Shown here piece by piece: positions 35,195 through 43,689 of a stretch of 64,000 bases of DNA; the stretch's first letter is position 1; each line of letters opens with the position of its first letter. The position numbers and the translations under genes were made by a program. The notes under the pieces are model-generated. The model did not search any database. It saw only the letters and a program-made list of their open reading frames with translations, and was not told the origin of the DNA. Where the stretch lies: NCBI GenBank assembly GCA_964458935.1, contig CAYWKS010000003.1, positions 62,001 to 126,000 of the forward strand, written 5' to 3'. The stretch is from CAYWKS01 sp964458935. GTDB lineage: Bacteria > Planctomycetota > Phycisphaerae > Phycisphaerales > Zrk34.

Positions 35195-36496
35195 ATGAAG
35201 CAGTTGATTGCCCCCAACTCGGCCAGCGCGGACACGCGACGCGTGATCGACGCCATCGCCCGGCGCGAGTTCGCCAACGACCGCCACTTCGATCGACACG
35301 GGCATCACAACTCGTTGCGGCTGCCCGACGAGGCGTGCGACTACTTCTACGCCATGCCGGGTGAGCAGCGTGAGCCGGCGGCGGTGTTTGGGCGGGTCCG
35401 CTGGGGCGGGCAGGTCGTGGTGGTCTCCCGCAACGAGGACGAGGTCCACCGGCTGGCGCAGGTCTATCGGCCGTCGCGGGGCTACGTGCTGGAGCGCGGG
35501 CCGCGCTCCGTGCGGATCGGCCCGCTGCGCGGGCTGCTGCCGTTCACCGCCGAGCGGTGGCATTACCTGGTCGCCCGCAAGACGCACCTGGTCGCACCCG
35601 GCGGGATCAGCCCACGCTTCACGTTCCACGTCGAGCTGGTCCGCCCGCCCGGGCTGCGGCGATACGTGGTGCTCAAGCAGGTGCCCAGCTACGGCTCGGT
35701 GATGGTCCGCCTCAAGGAGCGCTTCCCCGACACGCCCGAGTCGTCCCTGGCCAACCGTGCCGGCAAGCTGGTCGAGCGGATCTTCCCGCTATTCCTGACG
35801 CGGGAGGCGGCGTTCCTGCAACTGCTCCAGCGGGACCTGCCGGAGGACCTGCGCCACCGCGTGCCTCACCTGCTGGGCGTGGAGCGGGGCCGGGACGGCC
35901 TGGCCCGCAAGATCTCCATGAACTGGCTGCGGCTGACCACCGAGCCGATCGACCAGCTCCGCTTCGCCCTCCAGGCCACCCGGCTGGTCGACGCCCTGCA
36001 CGAGACGGTCGGGCTGATCCACCTGGACCTGCGGATGGACAACATCGTCATCACCGATCGCGGCGTGGGGTTCGTGGATTTCGGGTCGGCCGTCCGGGTG
36101 GACGAGGACCTCTCGGAGAGCCCGATGCTCGACGCGCTGTTCGGTGAGATGATGTCGACCAGCCAGATCCAGCGGCTGCTCGGGCACATGAAAGCGTCGG
36201 GCAAGGTGACCAGCGAGCCGCTCCGCCGTGGGCACCAGAAGCTGGACAAGGCGGCGGACCTGTTCTACCTCGCCATGCAGATCGCCCGGCCCCACGCGAC
36301 GCCCGAGCTGGCGCCGCTGATCACGTGGGACCCCGAAAGCCGCGTGGCGCGTCGGATCGCGCGGCTGACGGCGCGGGTGCTGCGCCCGGCGGACCCCGAG
36401 CGGCCCGAGCACACCTGCGCGGCCGATATCCTGGAGGACCTGCGGCGGATCGAGGCGGGCCTGCCCACCGAGCGGGCCGCGCCGACCCTGGGCTGA
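35195..36496 (+). CDS. Atypical protein-kinase-like protein
   Basis: 433 residues from the ATG at 35195, with no clear ribosome site. The C-terminal half shows a kinase catalytic core: HLDLRMDNIVI at 276-286 (in place of HRDLKxxN, keeping Asp and Asn) and VDFGS with DFG at 295-297. The N-lobe is poorly conserved (KQVPSYGSVMVRLKERF could hold the nucleotide-contacting Lys), and a canonical glycine loop is not evident. The first 180 residues look like a separate mixed alpha/beta domain with many aromatic and basic residues. It could be a lipopolysaccharide/Kdo-kinase-like or eukaryotic-type kinase; substrate unknown. Divergent from birA. Confidence 0.65.
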   Translation: MKQLIAPNSASADTRRVIDAIARREFANDRHFDRHGHHNSLRLPDEACDYFYAMPGEQREPAAVFGRVRWGGQVVVVSRNEDEVHRLAQVYRPSRGYVLERGPRSVRIGPLRGLLPFTAERWHYLVARKTHLVAPGGISPRFTFHVELVRPPGLRRYVVLKQVPSYGSVMVRLKERFPDTPESSLANRAGKLVERIFPLFLTREAAFLQLLQRDLPEDLRHRVPHLLGVERGRDGLARKISMNWLRLTTEPIDQLRFALQATRLVDALHETVGLIHLDLRMDNIVITDRGVGFVDFGSAVRVDEDLSESPMLDALFGEMMSTSQIQRLLGHMKASGKVTSEPLRRGHQKLDKAADLFYLAMQIARPHATPELAPLITWDPESRVARRIARLTARVLRPADPERPEHTCAADILEDLRRIEAGLPTERAAPTLG

Positions 36497-36562
36497 CCTT
36501 CCCGTCGGGCGATCTTGCGGTACACTCTGGGGCGAACCCGAAACCCAGCCACGGGGGCAATC

Positions 36563-37327
36563 ATGCCTGCGCAAGCCAGTCGCCACACGCCGCATTCCGT
36601 CACGTTCCACGCTTATCCGAAGCTGCTGTTCACCTGGCCGCTGCTGGTCGCCGGGCCGGCGCTGTACCTGCTGGCGGGCGCCGGGGTCGGCGACGAACTG
36701 CTGGGCTGGGTCTACATGTTCATCCTGCTGGTGGTGCTGTTGACGGTGAGCGTGGACATCGAGCGGAACCACGGGTTCGTCTGGCTGGTGATCTTCGGGT
36801 TGTTCTTCTTCCTAGGCCGCTGGCTGACCGACGCGTACGACATCCCGGTTTTCTCGACGATCTACGACTGGCTGGGCAACCTGCATGCCAAGTACGCGCC
36901 GGGGTTCGGGCTGGCGTTGTCGATCCTGCTGGCCGTGCCTTACGCGGTGATGCTGCTGTGGGTGCGGATCCAGAACAAGTGGCGGATCACGCACAACGAG
37001 TTCGAGCATTATTCGTGGGGCCGCGCCGACGACTCGCTGGCCCGCGGGGCCAAGCGGGTGCGTTCGACGTACCCGGACCTGCTGGAGCTGCTTCTGTGCG
37101 GCGCGGGGACGCTGATCGTGTACTCGGCGACGGGCCGCAGCGAGCTGCGGCGGATCCACAACGTGCCGATGCTCCCGCTGCTCCGCCGCAGGATCAACCG
37201 GATCCTCGAGACCACCAGCGTCACGGAGACCAACGCGATCGCCGAGGAGGAAGTGCAGACCGAGCGGGAGGAGGACCTCGGGGGCGGGCAGGGCGCGGGC
37301 GACGCCTGGTCGAGTGACAAGCTGTAG
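36563..37327 (+). CDS. Conserved-looking inner-membrane protein with cytoplasmic tail
   Basis: 254 residues. The ATG at 36563 follows GGGGG with a short spacer; TACACT at 36521-36526 may be its -10. Four hydrophobic helices are visible (LLVAGPALYLL; WVYMFILLVVLLTVSV; VWLVIFGLFFFLGRWL; FGLALSILLAVPYAVMLLWV). After them comes a soluble C-terminal domain (WRITHNEFEHYSWGRADDSL ... TGRSELRRIHNVPML) that looks like a PH-like or bPH module, and an acidic tail. No enzyme motif. Function not recognised. Confidence 0.7.
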   Translation: MPAQASRHTPHSVTFHAYPKLLFTWPLLVAGPALYLLAGAGVGDELLGWVYMFILLVVLLTVSVDIERNHGFVWLVIFGLFFFLGRWLTDAYDIPVFSTIYDWLGNLHAKYAPGFGLALSILLAVPYAVMLLWVRIQNKWRITHNEFEHYSWGRADDSLARGAKRVRSTYPDLLELLLCGAGTLIVYSATGRSELRRIHNVPMLPLLRRRINRILETTSVTETNAIAEEEVQTEREEDLGGGQGAGDAWSSDKL

Positions 37328-37412
37328 GCACGCCACGGGCCCGGGCTCATGCCGCCCGGCGTGTCGGTCGATAGTTCCTCAGAGTCCCGCCGGCACTAGG
37401 AGCACGACCGCG

Positions 37413-37808
37413 ATGTCGCCGCCACTGAAGATCGTAGCGCACTACAACGACGGTCGCGTGCTGCACGGCACGACGAGCAACTTCTGGCCGCGCCACCCGG
37501 TGTTTCACCTGCACAACGGCTCGGCCGAGCCGACCGCCGTGATCCTCGATGAGCTCAAGGCGGTCTTCGTGGTCAAGGCGTTCACGGGCAACAGCGGCGT
37601 CGGCGAGCTGTCCGACGAGCCGTCCACGCACAGCATCGGCGGCAAGGCGATCGGGGTGGAGTTCAAGGACGGCGAGGTCATCTACGGCTCGGTGATGGAG
37701 CTCGACCGCGGAGGCATCGGGTTCTTCCTGTTCCCGTTCGACCCGTCGTCGAACAACCTGCGGGTGTTCGTGATCAACAAGTCGGTTCGGCGGGTGACGG
37801 CGTCCTGA
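37413..37808 (+). CDS. Internally duplicated beta-domain protein (DUF6982-like)
   Basis: 131 residues from the ATG at 37413 (AGGAG about 11 nt upstream). The first half (KIVAHYNDGRVLHGTTSNFW, ending in PVFHLHNG) is repeated in the second (IGVEFKDGEVIYGSVMELDR, ending in FFLFPFD). Each is a D-G-x-V-x-x-G beta-hairpin followed by an aromatic strand. It resembles small domains of the DUF6982 type by memory, and the fold is reminiscent of PilZ/SH3-like barrels. No catalytic residues. It precedes the STAS gene by 51 bp. Confidence 0.65.
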   Translation: MSPPLKIVAHYNDGRVLHGTTSNFWPRHPVFHLHNGSAEPTAVILDELKAVFVVKAFTGNSGVGELSDEPSTHSIGGKAIGVEFKDGEVIYGSVMELDRGGIGFFLFPFDPSSNNLRVFVINKSVRRVTAS

Positions 37809-37846
37809 CGGTGGAGCGCGGGATTCGCGCCGGCGCCGGGTCGCGG

Positions 37847-37852
37847 TATCAT
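37847..37852 (+). promoter_or_regulatory. -10 hexamer placing the STAS gene on a leaderless transcript
   Basis: TATCAT ends 6 nt before the ATG at 37859; no ribosome site precedes that ATG. A -35-like TTCGCG lies 17 nt upstream but matches weakly. Confidence 0.45.
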
Positions 37853-37858
37853 CCGGCC

Positions 37859-38206
37859 ATGCAATTCCACTACGCCGAATCCGAGGGCGACATCCTCATC
37901 GTCGCGGCCGACGGCGGGCTCAACAGCCAGACCAGCGAGCAGTTCGTCACGCAGATCGAGGCGCTGATCGACGGGGGCCTGCGGCGGATCGTCGTGGACT
38001 GCGAGCACTTGACGTACATCAACAGCTACGGCCTGGCGGTGCTGGTTCGGCTGCACAAGCAGATGGCCCGCCACGGCGGCGACGTCAAGGTCGCCAACGT
38101 GCACCACGCGCTGATGCCGCTGCTGCGGGTGACGCGGCTGGCGGACCTGTTCGACATCCACGCCGACGTCAGCCGCGCCAAACTCGCGTTCCGGCCGCGG
38201 CCATGA
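37859..38206 (+). CDS. STAS-domain anti-sigma factor antagonist
   Basis: 115 residues from the ATG at 37859. A single STAS domain: beta strand ILIVAADGGLNSQTSEQF, strand RRIVVDCEHLTYINS, then SYGLAVLVRLHKQMARHGG. Ser56 in INSYGL sits at the position phosphorylated in SpoIIAA/RsbV proteins. Such proteins bind anti-sigma kinases in partner-switching cascades. No kinase or sigma factor is adjacent, so the partner is elsewhere. Confidence 0.85.
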   Translation: MQFHYAESEGDILIVAADGGLNSQTSEQFVTQIEALIDGGLRRIVVDCEHLTYINSYGLAVLVRLHKQMARHGGDVKVANVHHALMPLLRVTRLADLFDIHADVSRAKLAFRPRP

Positions 38207-38224
38207 GCATCGCATCGGCGCCGG

Positions 38225-38854
38225 TCAGGCCCGCTGGGCGATGGCGACCGCCTCGGCGGTGAGCTGGGTGATCCGGTCGAACTGCTTGCCGGCGATCAGG
38301 TCGCTCTTAACCATCCACGACCCGCCGCAGGCGAGCACGTTGGGCATCGCCAGGTAATCGGCGAGGTTGTCGGGGCCGACGCCGCCGGTCGGGATGAACT
38401 TGATCATGCCGTACGGCGCGCCGATCGCCTTCACCGCCTTCGCCCCGCCGTACACGTTGGCGGGGAAGAACTTGAGCACGTCGAGCCCGAAGCTCATGGC
38501 CAGGTCGACGTCGGTCGGGGTGGCGACGCCGGGGGTGATCGGTACGCCGTTGTCCACCGCCCACCGGACGACCGGGGGGTTGGTCCCGGGTGCGACGAGG
38601 AAGGTCGCGCCGCAGTCGACGGCCTGCTTGGCCTGGTCGACGTTGAGGACCGTCCCGGCGCCGACGCGCATGTCGCCGCGGTCGGCCATCGCGCGGATCG
38701 CGTCGGGCGCCGCGGCGGTGCGGAACGTCACCTCGGCGCAGGCCAGCCCGCCGGCGACCAGGGCCTCGGCGAGCGGTTCGGCGTCGGCGGCGTCCTGGAT
38801 CGCCACCACGGGGATGAGCTTCATCTGCCCCAGTTGCGTGAGCACAGCGTTCAT
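38225..38854 (-). CDS. eda: 2-keto-3-deoxy-6-phosphogluconate/4-hydroxy-2-oxoglutarate aldolase
   Basis: 209 residues, usual length. Class I aldolase: Schiff-base Lys in LDVLKFFPANVYGG, general acid/base Glu in CAEVTFRT, plus VGAGTVLNVDQA and TPGVATPTDV. It cleaves KDPG to pyruvate and glyceraldehyde 3-phosphate (Entner-Doudoroff and uronate pathways). GGAAAGGA precedes the ATG. It is the second gene of a pair with the SDR gene upstream (21 bp gap). Confidence 0.95.
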   Translation of the reverse strand: MNAVLTQLGQMKLIPVVAIQDAADAEPLAEALVAGGLACAEVTFRTAAAPDAIRAMADRGDMRVGAGTVLNVDQAKQAVDCGATFLVAPGTNPPVVRWAVDNGVPITPGVATPTDVDLAMSFGLDVLKFFPANVYGGAKAVKAIGAPYGMIKFIPTGGVGPDNLADYLAMPNVLACGGSWMVKSDLIAGKQFDRITQLTAEAVAIAQRA

Positions 38855-38875
38855 CGGCGGTCGTATCCTTTCCGG

Positions 38876-39655
38876 TCAGAGGCGGGTCATGGTCAGCCCG
38901 CCATCGAGTGTGAGGACTTGTCCGGGCGCGTACCGCAGGTCGCCTCGGGCGAGCGCGGCGCAGGCCCGGCCGATGTCGTCGGGCGTGCCCCACCGCTTCT
39001 CGACGACCATGTCGGTCTCGGTCAGCAGCTTGTCGTACTTGTTCTTGACCGCGGCGGTCATGTCGGTCTCGATGATGCCGGGTCGGACCTCGAAGACGTC
39101 GATGCCGAACTCGGCGAGGCGGGCGGCCCAGAGCTGCGTCGCCATCGCCACGCCGGCCTTGGAGAGGCAGTAGTCGCCGCGGTTGACGCTGACGACGGTC
39201 GCGCTGATCGAGCCGATGTTGATGATCTTCGGCGCGTAATCCACGACGGTGTCGCGGAGGGCGATCATCCACTTGGCCGCGGCCTGGGTGAGGAAGTACG
39301 GGCCCTTGAGGTTGATGTCGATCAGGCGGTCGAAGCTCTCGGCGTCGGCGTTGAGGATGTCGGTGCGGGTGTTGGGCGCGACGCCGGCGTTATTGACCAG
39401 CACGTCGAGGCGGCCGGTGTGCTCGCGGAGGATGTCGATCATGCGGGCGCGGTGGTCGGGATCGGCGACGTCGGCGCGGAGGTACATGGCCGTGCCGCCC
39501 TGGGCCTCGATGGCTTCGAGCGCGTCGAGGACCTGTTCCTCGGGCCGGCGGCCGTTGATGGCGACGTCGAACCCGATGCGGGCGAGGTGGCGTGCGATGC
39601 CCAGGCCGATGCCGCGGCTGCCGCCGGTGACCAGGGCGAGGGGTTTGTCGTTCAT
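38876..39655 (-). CDS. Short-chain dehydrogenase/reductase (FabG-like)
   Basis: 259 residues. Classical SDR: ALVTGGSRGIGLGIA (NAD(P) site), ADVADP, VNNAGVAP, and the catalytic Ser (NIGSISATVV) with YCLSK. AAAGGTCCG lies upstream of the ATG. The partner eda gene suggests action on a keto-deoxy or uronic sugar, though the sequence is equally compatible with a 3-ketoacyl reductase. Substrate is unproven. Confidence 0.9.
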   Translation of the reverse strand: MNDKPLALVTGGSRGIGLGIARHLARIGFDVAINGRRPEEQVLDALEAIEAQGGTAMYLRADVADPDHRARMIDILREHTGRLDVLVNNAGVAPNTRTDILNADAESFDRLIDINLKGPYFLTQAAAKWMIALRDTVVDYAPKIINIGSISATVVSVNRGDYCLSKAGVAMATQLWAARLAEFGIDVFEVRPGIIETDMTAAVKNKYDKLLTETDMVVEKRWGTPDDIGRACAALARGDLRYAPGQVLTLDGGLTMTRL

Positions 39656-40169
39656 GGTTTCGGACCTTTATGAGTCTGGATTCAGCGGTGTGGCGCGGGC
39701 GAGCGGCCGGGCCGGCGGGAAGCGGATTGTACCGACATCGTCGGCCCGCGCCGACGCGTGGGTGCGCGTGGCGGGGGCGCGTGTCCGCCCCACGCCCTCC
39801 CGCGGCTGGAAACGGCGCGCAAAGCACTGTCAGAAATACACTTGTGTTTCGACGCGGCACGTGTCCGCCCTTGGCCGGGCGGACCGGGTCGACCGGCTGC
39901 TGTGCCCGGAATCGACTTTGGCCGACCCGTTGCGGTCGCCGTCGCGCACCGCGGCGTCGCTTGGCCGGGCCGGGGTGACCGGCGAGGACGGCTGGGTCGT
40001 GGCGGTGGCATGCGGCGGCTCCCTACCCAGGGGCGGCGCGGCGCGTCGGGGCGCACGAACCCGCCGTTTCGGGGCGGACGGGCGCGCCGGGCCAACCGCC
40101 GGGTGCGACGCGGCGGTGCGCGGTCGCTCCGTGGCGCTGCGACGCCGGCGCGGGGTTATCATGTAGCCT
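39656..40169. other. 514-bp non-coding region between SDR and lipoprotein genes
   Basis: Candidate reading frames here are G+C-driven and low-complexity, with no ribosome site or family resemblance. The one AT-rich spot, around 39831-39850, contains a TACACT at 39837-39842 within an imperfect palindrome (AAATACACTTGTGTTT). A second -10-like TATCAT lies at 40157, before the lipoprotein start. No terminator or RNA is recognised. Confidence 0.5.
40157..40162 (+). promoter_or_regulatory. Candidate -10 of the lipoprotein gene
   Basis: TATCAT ends 7 nt before the GTG at 40170, again the leaderless spacing. No -35 is seen. Confidence 0.35.
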
Positions 40170-40667
40170 GTGAAATGTTCAGCAAGATACGGTTGCACGG
40201 CCCTGCTGCTGGTGGCGGCGTGGTCCGGCTGGGGCTGCCAGTCGGCGTTTGAGCGGTACTACGTCCCGGCCAGCGTCGAGGCGCGGTTTGCGCCGATCGA
40301 TCCACAGCGCGTGCGGGTGATCGAGTCGGCGGAGCAGCCGGCGGGGGCGGTGCGGCAGGACCTGTACCCGGAGGCGGTGCTGGTCGGGACGGCGAGTTTC
40401 ATCGGGTCGCATCCGACGCGGGGCGACCTGCGGAAGTTCGCCGCACAGATCGGCGCGGACCTGGCGATCTGGTCAGCCCGGTACCTCGACACCATCGTGT
40501 ACACCGACTACGACCAGGTGAACCGCAACGACAAGACCACGATCGTCACCGGCAAGGGCCAGGACAAGACCGTGACGACCGTGGAGACCGACCGCATCGA
40601 CGTGATCCCACGCACGATCACCGTGGACCAGTTCCACCACGAGGTGCTGTACCTTCGGCGGCGGTGA
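40170..40667 (+). CDS. Small lipoprotein, function unknown
   Basis: 165 residues from a GTG at 40170. A short signal peptide (ALLLVAAWSGWGCQS) ends in a plausible lipobox with Cys23. The mature part is a compact alpha/beta domain (VRVIESAEQPAGAVRQDLYP, VLVGTASFIGSHPTRGDL, GADLAIWSARYLDTIVYTDY). The GADLAIW segment resembles small periplasmic lipoprotein domains that recur in planctomycetes, but no family is named here. It ends 69 bp before the convergent GH88 gene. Confidence 0.65.
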   Translation: MKCSARYGCTALLLVAAWSGWGCQSAFERYYVPASVEARFAPIDPQRVRVIESAEQPAGAVRQDLYPEAVLVGTASFIGSHPTRGDLRKFAAQIGADLAIWSARYLDTIVYTDYDQVNRNDKTTIVTGKGQDKTVTTVETDRIDVIPRTITVDQFHHEVLYLRRR

Positions 40668-40735
40668 CCCGGAGCCGGCGCGGGCGAGCATGTCGGCTGA
40701 AGCCGACACGCCTCTTGGGGCGGGAGGGGCCGTGC

Positions 40736-42166
40736 TCAGCGTGCGCAACTGTAGAAGGTCGGGTACGGACCGCGGGCGGCCATGCGGTGGATGAGGTGGG
40801 CGAGTTCGAGCAGGTGGTAGTCGCCCCACATGCACGACTCGTCGCAGGGGACCTTGCGTCCACGGGGGATGTTGTCCCAGTTGTTGGGCCGATGGTAGAC
40901 GCTGTGCAGGAGGATGCCCTGGTGGTGCCGGGGTGTGGCGACGTAGGGATCGTGGAGGAGTGTCTCGGCGATGGTGAGACCGGCGGCGAGGTAGTCGTCG
41001 GCGCGGGCGCGGCCCTTGTCGGCGAGGTAGCTGGCGAAGCGGAGCAGGCCCTGGGCGGTGATGGCGGCGGCGGAGGCGTCGACCGGCTCATAGTCGTTGT
41101 AGGGCTCGGCGGGCCGATCCTGCCAGTTGCCCAGTTCGGCCATGCCCGGCGCCCCGTCGTCCCAATAGGGCACGCCGTCGGTGGCGGCCTGGTCGGCGAT
41201 GTAATGGTCGCAGCAGGCGGCGCAGGTCTTCTCGTAGACCTTGACGACGGCGGACTTGTTCAGCCCGCAGGCGCGGCGGACCTCGGCGGCGTCGAGGGTG
41301 GCGAGGTGTTCGAGCTGCTCGGCGTAGCCGAGGATCGACCACGACAGGCCGCGTGTCCACGTGCTGAACGGCGAGTAGCCCTGCTGGGTGGAGCGGCAGC
41401 GAAACGCGCCGTCGGCGCGGTTGAAGATGCCCTCATGGGCGGTGCGGCCGGCGACGTCGTAGGTGTGGCGGGTTTGGCCGTGGAAGACGATATACTTGCT
41501 GGTGGTCAGGGCGTGGCGGATGGATCGGCCGAGCAGGTTGTGCAGGCGGTCGCCCTCGCCCTGGAGCACGTGGCCGAGGTCGTGGGCGAGATTCAGGATG
41601 CGGAGCGTCCGCATGGTGTCGATGAACAGCGAGTGGGGGCCGTTGAACGAGGTGACGAAGCCCAGGTCGATTTCGGCGGCGTTCTTGTCGAGGTCGGTGT
41701 AGGCCTGGACGGGCAGGTCAGCCCATCGCGCCGCCTGGATCGCGCCCGAGGCGGCGATCAGGTCGCGGTATGTCTGCTCCTCCCAGGGGTCGTAGGGCAG
41801 GCGTTTCTCGGCCATCAGCCTCAGCAGGTTGCCGTAGGTCGAGAGGTTGTTGAACGCGTGGTCGTGGACGCCGACGTGGGTGACGTGGCGGAGCATGTGG
41901 TCGAGGGTGCGTCGCTTGCCGAGCTGGATGAGCCGGTCGTCGTCGAGGACGTCGCCGGCGAGCAGGAGGCAGCCGAACTGGAAGCCCTGGGTCCACTCGG
42001 TCCATCCGCGGGTGGTGTAGCGGCCGTTGACGGTGAAGACCGGCGACCCGGAGGCGGGGTCCCACGCGCGGTCGAGCGCGCGGGCGGTGCGGGCGGCGAG
42101 CTTGAACAGCCGCTCGATCGGGTCGGCCAGGTCGGCCGGGCGCAGCGTGTGGTCGATGTGGAGCAT
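40736..42166 (-). CDS. GH88-like unsaturated glucuronyl hydrolase
   Basis: 476 residues from the ATG at 42166, with no signal peptide seen. Alpha/alpha-barrel features of GH88: GWTEWTQGFQFGCLLLAGD (the W-x-x-GFWxG-type helix), TWTRGLSWSILGYAEQ (matching TWxRGQAWxLYG), and YEPVDASAAAITAQGLLRFA (DSSAAAIxAxGLL). The family removes the unsaturated uronic acid from oligosaccharides made by polysaccharide lyases. It is longer than usual (about 370-400). Its neighbours eda and SDR fit uronate catabolism. The long in-frame upstream extension, opposite tadA, is not coding. Confidence 0.8.
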   Translation of the reverse strand: MLHIDHTLRPADLADPIERLFKLAARTARALDRAWDPASGSPVFTVNGRYTTRGWTEWTQGFQFGCLLLAGDVLDDDRLIQLGKRRTLDHMLRHVTHVGVHDHAFNNLSTYGNLLRLMAEKRLPYDPWEEQTYRDLIAASGAIQAARWADLPVQAYTDLDKNAAEIDLGFVTSFNGPHSLFIDTMRTLRILNLAHDLGHVLQGEGDRLHNLLGRSIRHALTTSKYIVFHGQTRHTYDVAGRTAHEGIFNRADGAFRCRSTQQGYSPFSTWTRGLSWSILGYAEQLEHLATLDAAEVRRACGLNKSAVVKVYEKTCAACCDHYIADQAATDGVPYWDDGAPGMAELGNWQDRPAEPYNDYEPVDASAAAITAQGLLRFASYLADKGRARADDYLAAGLTIAETLLHDPYVATPRHHQGILLHSVYHRPNNWDNIPRGRKVPCDESCMWGDYHLLELAHLIHRMAARGPYPTFYSCAR

Positions 42167-42262
42167 GGTGTTGGGGTCTTGCGGGGTGCGGTGGGTTTCC
42201 TGCGGGCCAGAGAGTTTGGCAGGTTCGGCGTCGGGATGCAAAGCCGGCGGAGGGCGGGGGCG

Positions 42263-42291
42263 TTGATCGGGTCCGCGGCGGGGCTTAAGAT
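42263..42291 (+). promoter_or_regulatory. Promoter of the Tad locus
   Basis: TTGATC (42263-42268) and TAAGAT (42286-42291) are separated by exactly 17 nt; the -10 ends 10 nt before the ATG at 42302. It is the only good promoter seen ahead of the thirteen-gene locus, and it faces away from GH88. Confidence 0.6.
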
Positions 42292-42301
42292 TCTGTCTCG
42301 C

Positions 42302-43405
42302 ATGGACAAACATACGATCTTCAGCGCGACGGTCGAGCATTACCTCCAGCCCATCCATCATTACATGGAGGACCCGGGCGTGACGGAGGTGATGATCAAT
42401 CACGCCGACGAGATCTACATCGAAAAAGACGGCCAGATGATCCGCACGAACACGCGGTTCGCCGACCAGGAAGCGTACGAGGCGGCGGTGAACAACATCC
42501 TTCAGTACACCGGCCGGTCGCTGTTCGACCCGGACGCGCTGATCGACGCGCGGCTGCCGGACGGGTCGCGGGTGCACGTGGTCAAGGAGCCGTGCGCGCG
42601 GCACGGGATCGCGGTGTCGATCCGCAAGTTCTCCAAGAGCATGCTGGACATGGACTGGCTGGTGGAGCTGGGCGCGCTCAGCGAGCAGGCGCGGCAGTAC
42701 CTGCGGATCGCCGTGCTCGCCGAGCGGAACATCCTGGTGTGCGGCGGGACGAGCACGGGCAAGACCAGCCTGCTGAACGCGCTGTCGGCCTACATCCCGC
42801 AGTTCAGCCGCATCGTCGTGATCGAGGATTCGGCCGAGCTGCAGTTGCAGCAGGACCACGTGCTGAGCCTGGAGACCAAGCCCCCGGACCGGTACGGCCG
42901 GGGCGCGGTGGGGATCCGCGAGTTGTTCCGCTCGTCGCTGCGGCTCCGGCCGGACCGGATCATCATCGGCGAGGTCCGCGGCGGCGAGGCGCTGGACATG
43001 ATCCAGGCGATGACGTCCGGCCAGGGCGGGTCGATGGGCACGCTCCACGCCAATCACCCCTCCGACGCGCTCAACCGCCTGGAGACGATGGCGCTGATGA
43101 GCAAGGTCGACCTGCCGCTGCACGCGCTGCGGGCCCAGGTCTCCAGCGCCATCGACGTGGTGGTCCAGATGAACCGTTTTGTCGGGGGCCGACGGATGGT
43201 CAGTGAGATCACGGAAGTCGACCCGATCGGGGACAACGAGCGTTACCAGATGCGGGATATTTTCGCCATGGAGGCCATTCGCGGCGAAGAAGGCGAGAAA
43301 TCCATGCAATTGAAGTGGCTGGGTGAGCGTTCATCCATCACCGGCCAGTTCAAGGAAGGCCAGGAAGACTTGATTACGGACCTGACACGGCCGATCTTCA
43401 GCTAG
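42302..43405 (+). CDS. CpaF/TadA-type secretion ATPase (first copy)
   Basis: 367 residues. Walker A is GGTSTGKT at 148-155, with ST in place of the usual GSG. Then RIVVIEDSAELQL (Asp box), a Walker B-like IIIGEVRGGEALDM, SMGTLHANHPSDALNRLE (His box) and the C-terminal arginine-finger region. The N-terminal region (MDKHTIFSATVEHYLQPIHH) is short, so the extra N-terminal domain of typical CpaF is reduced. It powers pilus assembly or retraction at the inner membrane. It opens the locus, separate from a second ATPase at 52329. Confidence 0.93.
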   Translation: MDKHTIFSATVEHYLQPIHHYMEDPGVTEVMINHADEIYIEKDGQMIRTNTRFADQEAYEAAVNNILQYTGRSLFDPDALIDARLPDGSRVHVVKEPCARHGIAVSIRKFSKSMLDMDWLVELGALSEQARQYLRIAVLAERNILVCGGTSTGKTSLLNALSAYIPQFSRIVVIEDSAELQLQQDHVLSLETKPPDRYGRGAVGIRELFRSSLRLRPDRIIIGEVRGGEALDMIQAMTSGQGGSMGTLHANHPSDALNRLETMALMSKVDLPLHALRAQVSSAIDVVVQMNRFVGGRRMVSEITEVDPIGDNERYQMRDIFAMEAIRGEEGEKSMQLKWLGERSSITGQFKEGQEDLITDLTRPIFS

Positions 43406-43442
43406 CGTCTTGATACATAGACACTTGGAGGCCCGCGGACCG

Positions 43443-43643
43443 GTGAAACGCCTGCGAAGCATTCTGGAGCGGCTTGGGTCCGAACCGGCGATCGCCGAGC
43501 AGATCGGCGCGACCACGCTGGAGTACACGCTGTTGCTGGCGGCGATCGCCGTGCCGAGCTACTGGATCAGCCGGGCGGCGATGGACGCGCTGGTCGGCCA
43601 CTACCAGTTGATGACCACGCTCAATGGTTTACCGTTTCCCTGA
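43443..43643 (+). CDS. Type IVb (Flp-like) prepilin
   Basis: 66 residues from a GTG at 43443; TTGGAGG about 11 nt upstream decides it. Class III signal peptide: basic leader (VKRLRSILERLGSEPAIAEQIG) cleaved after Gly, then ATTLEYTLLLAAIAVPSY with Glu at +5, the Flp signature. The mature pilin is about 43 residues. It lies between the first ATPase gene and the second prepilin, upstream of the prepilin peptidase. Confidence 0.8.
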   Translation: MKRLRSILERLGSEPAIAEQIGATTLEYTLLLAAIAVPSYWISRAAMDALVGHYQLMTTLNGLPFP

Positions 43644-43689
43644 GGGGCTGGGCCGCCCCGACGGACGCGACGGAAAGGAAGCGAACCCC

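Noticed and set aside
42167..43309. Upstream in-frame extension of the GH88-like gene
   Set aside because: It is antisense to the first ATPase gene and has no GH88 features; the domain begins at the ATG at 42166.
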